This document shows positions 16,050 to 24,250 of a stretch of DNA of 46,578 bases, piece by piece. Position numbers and translations under genes: made by a program. Source of the stretch: RFXV01 sp038150465 (GTDB lineage: Bacteria; Bacteroidota; Bacteroidia; Flavobacteriales; Schleiferiaceae); assembly GCA_038150465.1 (NCBI GenBank), contig JAYOTP010000018.1:1-46578 (forward strand). Direction: 5' to 3'. The notes under the pieces are model-generated. The model was not told where the DNA came from, searched no databases, and was given only the letters and a program-made list of their open reading frames with translations. Each line of letters begins with the position of its first letter. Position 1 is the first letter of the stretch.

Positions 16050-17104
16050 TTATCCAAATTCAGTTCCATCCGCACTGCGAATTGTTCATCCCTCTCTTCT
16101 GCATCCAGCTGATGTCCCTCTGGAAACAGTCGATCCAGCCGCTTGCGAAGATTGCTCAAACCCATGCCACCTGATGAAGCATCGGTTTTTGCCTTCGCCC
16201 GGGCATTCACTGAAGAGAAGATCAAGGTATTGCCTTTTTGAACCAGTTCCATACGAAGTTCAACCGCTCCTCTCTGATCCAGAACACCGTGCTTGATCCC
16301 ATTCTCAACCAAGGGCAGAAAGAGCAGTGGGGGGATCTGTATATCGGTCCGGTCCAGCTGATGCCGCCATTTTATCTGTGACTCTGAGTGCATACGCTTT
16401 TGACTGAGTGCGATATAGTCGTCGATCATCTTCAATTCCGCATCCATCCGAACCAACGGCTGATTGGTCTGATACATCACATAGCGCAACAGATCGGACA
16501 ACTGCACGATGTGGTCCGGCAGATCGTCGGTCTTTTTGATCGACAAGCTGTACAGCAGGTTCAAATTATTGAACAGGAAATGGGGGTTGATCTGTGCTTT
16601 CAGTGCGTTCAACTCATCGTCCAGCCGTTCCTTTTCCATCTGCTCTTGCTGGCCCCGGAGGCGCTCTGAATGGAAGTAGTCCACGCTCAACTGGAACAAT
16701 CCGGACACCACCAAATAGGCCAGTACATACAGGCCGATCTCCCACCATTTGAGATAGCTGATGAAGTAATATCCCGGGAAGATCCAATCGGCCAAATAAC
16801 TCATTACCCAGTGGTGGATGAGGATGCTCGCGCCGATGGCCGAGAAGAATCCGAAGAAATACAGAGCGAATCTCCGTTGTTGCAGGAGCCTCGGGATCAA
16901 TAAGTGTCCGTTGACCGCCACCGACGGGGTCAGAGATAAGTGAAAGAGCAAGGAGAACAGCCAGTCTATGGTGTCCAATTCATTGCCTAATCGGAACACA
17001 CGAGCGATAAGCACCACGGATGCGCTCCAAAAAAGAAGGAACTGAAAAAGGGAAACCCATGGGCTTCCCCTTCCAGTTTTTGCCTGAATCGACTTAGATA
17101 CCAT
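16037..17104 (-). CDS. LytS-type sensor histidine kinase (His_kinase family)
   Basis: A 355-residue kinase with four predicted transmembrane helices in residues 17-145 and no large periplasmic domain. A short coiled coil follows, then LKAQINPHFLFNNLNLLYSL with phospho-acceptor His175. The ATP-binding part has PLVENGIKHG (N box) and GMGLSNLRKRL (G box). It would phosphorylate the LytTR regulator encoded next. With almost no extracellular loop, the signal may be sensed within the membrane or through the lipoprotein encoded immediately upstream, whose stop overlaps this start by 11 bases. Confidence 0.92.
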   Translation of the reverse strand: MVSKSIQAKTGRGSPWVSLFQFLLFWSASVVLIARVFRLGNELDTIDWLFSLLFHLSLTPSVAVNGHLLIPRLLQQRRFALYFFGFFSAIGASILIHHWVMSYLADWIFPGYYFISYLKWWEIGLYVLAYLVVSGLFQLSVDYFHSERLRGQQEQMEKERLDDELNALKAQINPHFLFNNLNLLYSLSIKKTDDLPDHIVQLSDLLRYVMYQTNQPLVRMDAELKMIDDYIALSQKRMHSESQIKWRHQLDRTDIQIPPLLFLPLVENGIKHGVLDQRGAVELRMELVQKGNTLIFSSVNARAKAKTDASSGGMGLSNLRKRLDRLFPEGHQLDAEERDEQFAVRMELNLDKCAV

Positions 17105-17849
17105 GGATCTTCATCAATTGGGACCGATTGGAGAAGGCCTTTTCTTCATCGGAGAATTTGATGATGAATTTCTGCAGATCCTCGGGCTGTGCGGTGAGCA
17201 AGATCTGATCATCGCGCTCCACATGTTCGAGTCGGGCTCTGTTCTGCTCAAAGAGCGTCTTGAGGAAAGACTCATCCATAAAGTTCAGCTCGAATGCATC
17301 TCCATTTTGGACAACTTGCGCAAAGGTGTGCATGGCCACATGGTCGTTGCCTTCCAGTTTAATGTCCACTTCGTTAGATGCATCAATGCTGAGTGAAAAG
17401 CTCAGGCAGTCTGCGTATAGTTTGCCGTCAAGCTCCACCAGGTGCATTCCATGGAATTCAAAGCGATCCGCACGGATCGCAGGCTTTTCGCTCGGATCGA
17501 GCAAGGGCTCGTTGTCCCGGATGACCAAATAGGAAGGCTCCTCTTTACCAGCACCTTCAGCATCAATGAGAGAAAGAATTTGTGTCCATGGAGCAGGAAA
17601 GAGCATGCCCGATGGCATTTTGATGCGCTCCCCTTCGATCGAATACTCTTTGTTGATCAGCTGGCTTTTCAACTCCGGACCGATGATGTATACGCTTTCT
17701 GAACTGTCATTGGACAGGTAGTTTCCTTCGATCGCCGATCGCTCGACCACGTGCTCTTTGCTTTCTGTGTAGAGCGGAAAAAAGCTAAGGACCTTACAGG
17801 AGCTCATTGAGAGCAGGAGTACGGCAGCAAAAAAAGTGGATCTTTTCAT
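17094..17849 (-). CDS. Lipoprotein of unknown function, first gene of a LytS/LytTR operon
   Basis: A 251-residue lipoprotein; the signal peptide ends at LSMSSC with lipidated Cys18. No domain is recognised. The sequence is acidic and appears beta-rich in the middle (YVIIGPEL.., FEFHGMHLVELDGKLYADCLSFSLSIDAS). It overlaps the LytS-type kinase gene by 11 bases, so the lipoprotein, kinase and regulator form one translationally coupled unit. A sensory or feedback role for the lipoprotein is inference from this arrangement only. Confidence 0.72.
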   Translation of the reverse strand: MKRSTFFAAVLLLSMSSCKVLSFFPLYTESKEHVVERSAIEGNYLSNDSSESVYIIGPELKSQLINKEYSIEGERIKMPSGMLFPAPWTQILSLIDAEGAGKEEPSYLVIRDNEPLLDPSEKPAIRADRFEFHGMHLVELDGKLYADCLSFSLSIDASNEVDIKLEGNDHVAMHTFAQVVQNGDAFELNFMDESFLKTLFEQNRARLEHVERDDQILLTAQPEDLQKFIIKFSDEEKAFSNRSQLMKIHGI

Positions 17850-17958
17850 GACTTTGTTTTTGTTGATTGATGCAGCTAAACAACCTCAGCAAGTGAACGC
17901 ACCAAAAAAAGATCGACCAACGGCCCAATATATCCGACGAATGCGGACCTGAGCTCGA

Positions 17959-18234
17959 TCAGTGGATCTCAGCACTCAGCCCCCGTTCCAGAAGTGCGCT
18001 GCATTTGGGCTCCAATTCGTCGTAGGTTCCGTTCTTCACACCGCACTTGCCCGTTGTATGAACGATCAGTGCGCATTGCTCGGCCTGCTCGGTTTCGTGT
18101 TCGCAGATATCGATCAGAGATCTGATCACCCAGTCGAAGGTGTTCACGTCATCGTTGAAGAGAACGATCTCCCGCTCCCGCTCTTCGAGCGTAAGGACTT
18201 CTGATGCTTCCTGTGTCTTGGTGGATGCGAACAT
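17959..18234 (-). CDS. clpS: ATP-dependent Clp protease adaptor ClpS
   Basis: A 91-residue ClpS, the adaptor that delivers N-degron substrates to ClpAP/ClpCP. The N-degron pocket segment is intact: LFNDDVNTFDWVI (Asn27, Asp28, Asp29) and later ALIVHTTGKCGVKNG with His59. The ATG at 18234 was chosen because a longer frame would run into the intergenic region and the upstream gene. It follows the giant secreted-protein gene by 34 bases and is probably read from the same message or from a weak local -7-like sequence (TATTTTAG on the minus strand). Confidence 0.93.
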   Translation of the reverse strand: MFASTKTQEASEVLTLEEREREIVLFNDDVNTFDWVIRSLIDICEHETEQAEQCALIVHTTGKCGVKNGTYDELEPKCSALLERGLSAEIH

Positions 18235-18268
18235 GAAACTAAAATACGACCTGTACGCGCATTGACCC

Positions 18269-21200
18269 TCAGAATTCATTGACGAATCGCATGGCCTTTC
18301 CTTTGGAAGCCTGCGATATGTTCAAAAAGCCTTTCTTTTCCTCGAAGCGCCGCTTTTTCTCATCGAGTTTTTGGAATTCAGCCATGAGTTCCTCATCTGT
18401 TGAATAGAACTGCAGCACATTCCGCTTGTAGCCGAAGAAGTAAAGGGTGCCCGCGCCATCCTTGAAATAGAGATTGAGTTCATCCCCTCTTCTCTTTCGA
18501 ATGAGTTGCACCCCTCCCCTGACCTTTTTGTTGATCGGTTCTTTGAGAATACTCCCCAAGCCAATGTCTCCAACACTCAAAAAAGAATTGGTGGCCGGAT
18601 CCCATTCCATCTTGAGATCACTGAAGGTGAAGGTATTTCTTAGCGCATCGGGTACTTCATCGGGTGCCCCATAGAGTTCGACCTCCTCATCAAAGTCATA
18701 GATGTCGTCGGCTGTCATCAGCTCATTCATCGCCACACGAAAGGCCCTTCGGGAGATGTCCACGGTTCCACGGCCATCGCCTGCAATGACAGCATCGGCT
18801 ATGTCCTCGATGATGCCCTTGTCGAAGGGAAACTGAATGCCCATCAGTGCATCGATCTCAATGCGGTCGCTCTTCAGGTCGTGTCGGGCCCGCCCATAGG
18901 TGCCGATCTTGAGCAATCCTGTCTTTTCTCCCAAACTCAAACTTCCCTGACCTTCCGTATAACAGTCCTTGTTTTGAAGGATCAGATAATTTCCCGGATG
19001 GTCTTCATCGTCGATCCGGTCCTCCCGCGCGATGACATACGAGAACAGATCCTCGTCGTAAAGCAATTGCCCATCTGAGCGAATGATCTCTATATCCGCT
19101 CGCTTGCTCGCCCGACTCAGGAAGGCCGAATAGGCAGAAGTCGAATCATTGGCGATGAAGATGCCGTTGAACAGCCGCTCAGCAGCCTTATCCTCTCCAA
19201 ACTTGGGCAGGTCGATCACAATGTTGTTTGGATCGATGGGCGACCGAAAGGGGAACCAGGTGGTCGAAATATTGGAGCAGCTGCTTTGGATGTTCGTCTT
19301 GCCGTTGAAGGTCAGATACTTCGCACTCGCCAGCATTTCCACCTTTCCCTGGAACCCGAAGAATGGACTCATATAGAATTCGTCCTCCGGCTTCACATCG
19401 GCCGACCCCACCGATTCGAGGTCCTTGTTCACACCAAGAGTATGGAAATAAAGCGGCCAGGGGGTCTCATCCTGATCGACATATTCGAGAATGCCATTTC
19501 CGCTGTAGCGATTCCTCGACTGGATCTTCAGAGAACAATCATAGAGGTTGAAATGCCGGGTGAAACGATTCGCCAAAAGAACGGATTTATCGAGCAGGCG
19601 CATGTTGGCCGCCGTATCGATGGTTACACGTCCACTGTCTGGCTCAATGCTCGCATCGGCCACTTTGATCTGCTCCACTCCGTAGACTTCCAGAACCGAA
19701 TTCAACAAGCTGAATTTGCTCGAAGCCGCGTCAAAATGAAGGGAGTCCTGCGCTTTGTTCACCGATACCATGGGCGATAACTTTCCTTCTTCGTGGTTCT
19801 TCACATTGAAGGTCTTGGCCTGAATGTCCCAGTCTGCACGATCCATGTAGGCGTCGTACTGATTGACATCAAAGGCAAAGTGGTAGGATGAATCGAGCAT
19901 TTCGAAACGACCAGCCTGCTGATCGAAGTCCACAGAGGAACGTGCCTGCCACGAGCTGAACGCCCAGTCGGCTCCTGCATAGGGTCGGATGCGAAAATCA
20001 GCGTGTTCGGCATCGAATCTCCGGTTCTGGAAGACAAAGTCCTTTGAGTGCATCTGGGCATTGAGAAAATCGATCTGCCCCCTTCCCTCCAAGGCCGCAG
20101 GCGTCAGGGCAAGCGTACCGGTACCGAGCATATCGACATCATCATACATCTCAAAAGGCTTCTCCCGGCTGCTCTGTTCCAGCCGATCCTCATTCGGAAG
20201 CCAGCGCAAGAAGCTTCCAATTCCACGGACAGGCGGATGGTAGGCGGTTCCGGCTTCCGCTGTCAGGTCGAATACTTCGGTCAGGCCAGTAGCAGAATCA
20301 GGGAAGAAGGTGATGGCCTTGCCCTGGGAGAGGGAAGACAAATACCGGATGGATCCACCGCCGACCAATCCGGATTCATCCAGACTCAGACTGTCTGTGA
20401 ATTGACCAGCGCCGCCATAGGCGGACAATCCCTCCGGAGGCGTTGCAATGCGAAAGCCCAGACTATAGTCCCTCTGCACTCTGAGCGTTTGTTCCATTTC
20501 AGGAAAGATCCCCGCCGAAACGAAGGTGCCATCGAAAGAAAGGCCTTCAGCGGTGGCATTGTCCAGACTGTCGATCGTGAACTGGTGCACCTCAACGAAA
20601 AAGGTCTCCCTGGGGTACACGCGGTCGTAAATATCCCTGCGGTCGTAGTAGATATAATTCTTCTTGCCCGAGGTGAAAATGGGATAGTCGTGGTAGACGC
20701 GCCTGCTGGACTTGTTGTTCGGTTTGTCTATGTACAGCTCGCCGTTGAAATCCTGAAGGGTGGTCCGGACATAGCGCAGAGGTCTTCGTCCCATGACATC
20801 CGGTGTAAATGACTGCACCTTGAATTTCATGGAGTCGATATCGGTCATGCTGATCCTGAACTGATCGTAATTGAACAGAAAATCATGGCCCCAATAGGTG
20901 AATCGGCCGGCCTGGATCACCCCATCGAATTTGAAATCAAAGCCTTCGTTCATCTCGATCTTGCGGCCATACGGGAACATGGCCACTTTTTGAGAATCCG
21001 AAACTGCGATCTGTCGGATCCCCTTGATCTCCAGTTTGTGGTCGAGCAAACTCAGGCGTGCATTCTCTCCCTTCGAGGTTCTGCTTTGGAAGCGGATGAC
21101 ATCATAATCCCTCCTGCCGCTGTAGTTCTGCAGATATTCAAAGGTCCGGGGGCGAACTGTGGCCCGCTGGCTCAGCAAGTCGTAATCCACGAAACCTGCC

Positions 21201-22648
21201 ACCATCATCTGCAAAAGGAAACGCTCGGCTTTTATCTGGGTCACTGGGATTACACGCTGCACCGTCTTCAATCCAAAATTGAGTGAATCAGCAAGCTCAG
21301 TCATGCGTTTGAGCTGAGCCAATGGATGAACATTGCTCAGCCCCTGAAGGGCGCGCATCCTCTCGCCTCGGAAATACTGATCCGACTCGAAGACCGAAGC
21401 ACTCATGCCCTCCGATTGGAGATTGCCCATGCTGATGCTGTGCTTCTTCATGTTCCACTGAATGATATCGAGATACATGGCCATGTTGTGGTAGGAGTTG
21501 GCAAAAGCTGTCTGCCCGCTGCCTTTGTCCGGTCGCAAGAGGGTAAGTGTTTCTCTGGGAACGATGTACTGTACGGTGAGCCTGGGGTGCGAAATGGAAT
21601 CGTCCTTGACGTAAATGGCCACCCGGGCATCTTCGGCGCGGATCACGTCGCCTTTGAACTGGAAGCGATCCGAACTCACGCGAACAAGCGGAATGCTGTC
21701 GTACTTGAAGAAGAGCTTGGAATCTTTGGACCCACTGGCGCTGCCGAACAACTTGTCTCCGAGCACATGAAATCCGCCCACATAGTCGACATTCGGCACG
21801 ATGTCCTTCAGTCTGATCTGGTTGCTGTATGATTCGAACCTGGGGAAATCGGCCCGATTGGCACTCAACTGCTCCATGAAATGCCCCAATGTGGGTTCCT
21901 GCAAATAGATCTCGCTGTACAAGGTCACGCTGTCGGCTTCAAAGCCTTCGTGGCCCAGTTCGATGGTCGCCCTGTTCAACTCGGCATAGAGCGTATCCTG
22001 TCCAAAACCCGATCGGGTGAAATAGACCGTTCCTCCCTCGATCTCAAATTGATTGCGCAAAGGATAAAGGATGCCCGAAGTGCCTTCGATGAGTGTGCTG
22101 TCCGTCCTGAAAAAGCCGATCAGATCGATGTCCGAATAGACGAACAAGGGTTCAGGTTCCATCCTGAACTCTCTGATCCCTCCTTCTGCCTTCCAACCGA
22201 CATTGCGCATATCGGAAACCAGACTATCGGTGAGGTTCAGCATGCAGGAATAGAGGTATTCCGAGGTGATCCTTTTGGGCGAAGAACCGCTGAACTTCTT
22301 TAAGTGAACCAGCCAGCTGCTCAACATTTCCTCTCCTTCCTGATCGTATAGGGCGAGTGAACCCGCAAGGAGCGACACCCATGAGCGATGATCCTTGACC
22401 CGTTTGCGCAACATGTGATTGCAGCTGCTGATCAGGTCTTGTTGTTGTGCCTCGCTCCATTCCTGAAGAAACACATCCCGAAAACGAAGAAATAAAGACT
22501 CTGAGTCGCCATAGTCTTCGCTGAAACTCAGGAAATAGTCGTTCAGGTCCGCAATGAAGCGGTCTGGTTCTTCGTGAAACTTCTTCAGCTGCTGCCCGTG
22601 CAGTCCGACACTCAGCGACAAAGCGAAGAAGATCAGAAGGTGTTTCAT
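18269..22648 (-). CDS. Giant secreted beta-rich protein of unknown function (1459 aa)
   Basis: A 1459-residue exported protein with a signal peptide (MKHLLIFFALSLSVGLHGQQ). About 130 helical residues follow, then more than 1200 residues of beta-rich, aspartate- and aromatic-rich sequence with no recognised enzyme motif. An internal duplication is visible: residues about 532-582 and 979-1029 share SLL..xLE(I/V)xG(I/V)xQIxV(S/A)D and an (A/L)xRF ending. Segments such as RGQIDFLNAQMHSKDFVFQNRRF recall repetitive envelope proteins (LptA/OstA- or TamB/AsmA-like), but I cannot assign it to any of them. The C-terminus is charged (FQKLDEKKRRFEEKKG). The start overlaps the prmA stop as ATGA. Confidence 0.8.
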   Translation of the reverse strand: MKHLLIFFALSLSVGLHGQQLKKFHEEPDRFIADLNDYFLSFSEDYGDSESLFLRFRDVFLQEWSEAQQQDLISSCNHMLRKRVKDHRSWVSLLAGSLALYDQEGEEMLSSWLVHLKKFSGSSPKRITSEYLYSCMLNLTDSLVSDMRNVGWKAEGGIREFRMEPEPLFVYSDIDLIGFFRTDSTLIEGTSGILYPLRNQFEIEGGTVYFTRSGFGQDTLYAELNRATIELGHEGFEADSVTLYSEIYLQEPTLGHFMEQLSANRADFPRFESYSNQIRLKDIVPNVDYVGGFHVLGDKLFGSASGSKDSKLFFKYDSIPLVRVSSDRFQFKGDVIRAEDARVAIYVKDDSISHPRLTVQYIVPRETLTLLRPDKGSGQTAFANSYHNMAMYLDIIQWNMKKHSISMGNLQSEGMSASVFESDQYFRGERMRALQGLSNVHPLAQLKRMTELADSLNFGLKTVQRVIPVTQIKAERFLLQMMVAGFVDYDLLSQRATVRPRTFEYLQNYSGRRDYDVIRFQSRTSKGENARLSLLDHKLEIKGIRQIAVSDSQKVAMFPYGRKIEMNEGFDFKFDGVIQAGRFTYWGHDFLFNYDQFRISMTDIDSMKFKVQSFTPDVMGRRPLRYVRTTLQDFNGELYIDKPNNKSSRRVYHDYPIFTSGKKNYIYYDRRDIYDRVYPRETFFVEVHQFTIDSLDNATAEGLSFDGTFVSAGIFPEMEQTLRVQRDYSLGFRIATPPEGLSAYGGAGQFTDSLSLDESGLVGGGSIRYLSSLSQGKAITFFPDSATGLTEVFDLTAEAGTAYHPPVRGIGSFLRWLPNEDRLEQSSREKPFEMYDDVDMLGTGTLALTPAALEGRGQIDFLNAQMHSKDFVFQNRRFDAEHADFRIRPYAGADWAFSSWQARSSVDFDQQAGRFEMLDSSYHFAFDVNQYDAYMDRADWDIQAKTFNVKNHEEGKLSPMVSVNKAQDSLHFDAASSKFSLLNSVLEVYGVEQIKVADASIEPDSGRVTIDTAANMRLLDKSVLLANRFTRHFNLYDCSLKIQSRNRYSGNGILEYVDQDETPWPLYFHTLGVNKDLESVGSADVKPEDEFYMSPFFGFQGKVEMLASAKYLTFNGKTNIQSSCSNISTTWFPFRSPIDPNNIVIDLPKFGEDKAAERLFNGIFIANDSTSAYSAFLSRASKRADIEIIRSDGQLLYDEDLFSYVIAREDRIDDEDHPGNYLILQNKDCYTEGQGSLSLGEKTGLLKIGTYGRARHDLKSDRIEIDALMGIQFPFDKGIIEDIADAVIAGDGRGTVDISRRAFRVAMNELMTADDIYDFDEEVELYGAPDEVPDALRNTFTFSDLKMEWDPATNSFLSVGDIGLGSILKEPINKKVRGGVQLIRKRRGDELNLYFKDGAGTLYFFGYKRNVLQFYSTDEELMAEFQKLDEKKRRFEEKKGFLNISQASKGKAMRFVNEF
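19562..19714 (-). repeat. Second copy of an internal repeat in the giant secreted protein
   Basis: Encodes about 51 residues containing SLLNSVLEVYGVEQIKVAD and LLANRF, the counterpart of the first copy at 20903-21055. The similarity is at protein level and partial. Confidence 0.55.
20903..21055 (-). repeat. First copy of an internal repeat in the giant secreted protein
   Basis: Encodes about 51 residues containing SLLDHKLEIKGIRQIAVSD and QAGRF. Aligns with the copy at 19562-19714 with matching spacing, about 450 residues apart. Confidence 0.55.
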
Positions 22649-23478
22649 GCTCTTTGGAATTCTTGTGCGACCCATCCGTCCTGTTCTACTGAACGCCCGG
22701 CCTGCCATCCGTATTTCACCGCCTCTGCCCGAATCGGCGCTGCGTCGTGGGCATAGAATCCACTCAGGATCCATCGCCCCTTTTCAGCAGTCATTTGATG
22801 ATAGCTCGGGATGTGCTCGAGAAGGACATTCCGATTGATGTTGGCGAGGATCAAGTCGAAGGCTGCCTCTGTCCCATCGAGGGCTTCCGGGCCTCCGTGG
22901 ACCACGCGGCAATGCGTGCAGTCATTCCGCCCAATGTTTTCTTCGGTACTCGCACAGGCCCAGTCAAAATTATCGGCCAGCACGACTTCCCGGGCGCCTT
23001 TCTTTTCGGCCAGGATACCCAACACACCTGTTCCGCAGCCCATATCCAGCACATGCTCTCCGCTGATCTCGATCTCTTCCATCAAGCGGATGACCAAAGA
23101 AGTGGTGGCGTGATGGCCAGTACCAAAAGCCATGGCCGGTCGAACCTCCAATTCAAAGGTAAATCGCTCCGACGGCTCGTGGAAGGGCGCACGGATCCGA
23201 CAAAAGTCACCGATCTCCACAGCGGGATAATTCCGCTCCCACTCTTCGTTCCAGTTGCGGTCCTCCAGCGGTTCTGTCCGGATATCGCCCACCTGCAGCC
23301 CCTTCAGCACAGAGCGGACCCGATCGGGGTCGGGAGCTGTTTCCGGATCTTCCCAGTAAGCGATCAGCGTGGACGACTGCTCCTCGAAGTAAGAGAAACC
23401 GAGATTTTGGAGAAAGGCGGAAGCGATCTCCACTTCGCCGTCCTGCGGCAGATCGATCTCCAAGGCCAGCCAACTCAT
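22645..23478 (-). CDS. prmA: Ribosomal protein L11 methyltransferase
   Basis: A 277-residue SAM-dependent methyltransferase that trimethylates ribosomal protein L11. The family signature AFGTGHHATT (117-126), motif I VLDMGCGTGVLGI (143-155) and the PrmA-typical LANINRN (211-217) are all present. The N-terminal substrate-recognition region is of normal length. The ATG at 23478 overlaps the tpiA stop as ATGA, and its own stop overlaps the giant-protein start the same way, so three unrelated genes are translationally coupled. Confidence 0.96.
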   Translation of the reverse strand: MSWLALEIDLPQDGEVEIASAFLQNLGFSYFEEQSSTLIAYWEDPETAPDPDRVRSVLKGLQVGDIRTEPLEDRNWNEEWERNYPAVEIGDFCRIRAPFHEPSERFTFELEVRPAMAFGTGHHATTSLVIRLMEEIEISGEHVLDMGCGTGVLGILAEKKGAREVVLADNFDWACASTEENIGRNDCTHCRVVHGGPEALDGTEAAFDLILANINRNVLLEHIPSYHQMTAEKGRWILSGFYAHDAAPIRAEAVKYGWQAGRSVEQDGWVAQEFQRA

Positions 23479-24245
23479 CCCCCCATGGCGTAAATGATGC
23501 GAATGAAATCATCCGCTTTGAGGCTGGCTCCGCCCACAAGGCCTCCATCGATGTCTGCGTGTGCGAACAGATCGGCAGCATTGGCGGGCTTGACACTTCC
23601 ACCGTACAGAACACTTGTGGCCTCAGCTGTGGCTTCACCGAAGCGCTCTTCAAGGACCGATCGGATGAAGTGATGCATGGATCCAGCCTGCTCAACAGTG
23701 GCTGTTTCTCCGGTTCCAATGGCCCAGACGGGTTCGTATGCGATGATCACGTTTTTCATTTCATCGGCAGAGAAGTCCTTGAAGGCCGCCCGGATCTGGC
23801 CGCCCACCACTTCTTCGTGTGCACCGGACTTTCGCTCGTCGAGGCGCTCTCCACAGCAATAGATGACGCTGAGTTCATTTTTCAATGCGGCCTTCATCTT
23901 TTTGGCGATCAGCTCATCGGTCTCTCCAAAGAACTCCCGGCGCTCCGAGTGGCCAAGGATGACGGCATCGGCATCGATGGATCGGATCATCTGTGCAGAG
24001 ATCTCGCCAGTGAATGCACCCGAATCTTCCTCGTGACAATTCTGAGCGGCCACGGCGATCCCCGGTGTGAACAGCAGCAGTTCTGTGATGGGTTGAATGT
24101 GTACCGATGGGGGTGCAATGATCACATGCGTGTCACCTACCTTTTCTTCTTCGAGTTCTTCCAGCAGGGCTTCGGCAAGCCCCATGGACTCTTCATATAC
24201 GAGATTCATTTTCCAGTTCCCGGCAACTATTTTTCTTCTGGGCAT
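23475..24245 (-). CDS. tpiA: Triosephosphate isomerase
   Basis: A 256-residue TIM-barrel enzyme interconverting glyceraldehyde-3-phosphate and dihydroxyacetone phosphate in glycolysis. Active-site residues are all present: Asn10/Lys12 in AGNWKMN, His99 in ILGHSERREF, Glu171 in AYEPVWAIGTG. I chose the ATG at 24245 rather than a TTG three codons upstream. It lies 5 bases after the exonuclease stop and overlaps prmA downstream, inside a long minus-strand operon. Confidence 0.98.
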   Translation of the reverse strand: MPRRKIVAGNWKMNLVYEESMGLAEALLEELEEEKVGDTHVIIAPPSVHIQPITELLLFTPGIAVAAQNCHEEDSGAFTGEISAQMIRSIDADAVILGHSERREFFGETDELIAKKMKAALKNELSVIYCCGERLDERKSGAHEEVVGGQIRAAFKDFSADEMKNVIIAYEPVWAIGTGETATVEQAGSMHHFIRSVLEERFGEATAEATSVLYGGSVKPANAADLFAHADIDGGLVGGASLKADDFIRIIYAMGG

Positions 24246-24250
24246 AGGGT

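Noticed and set aside
20048..20812. Plus-strand frame (254 codons) inside the giant secreted protein gene
   Set aside because: The minus-strand frame is continuous over 4.3 kb with a signal peptide and internal repeats; the plus frame lacks motifs.
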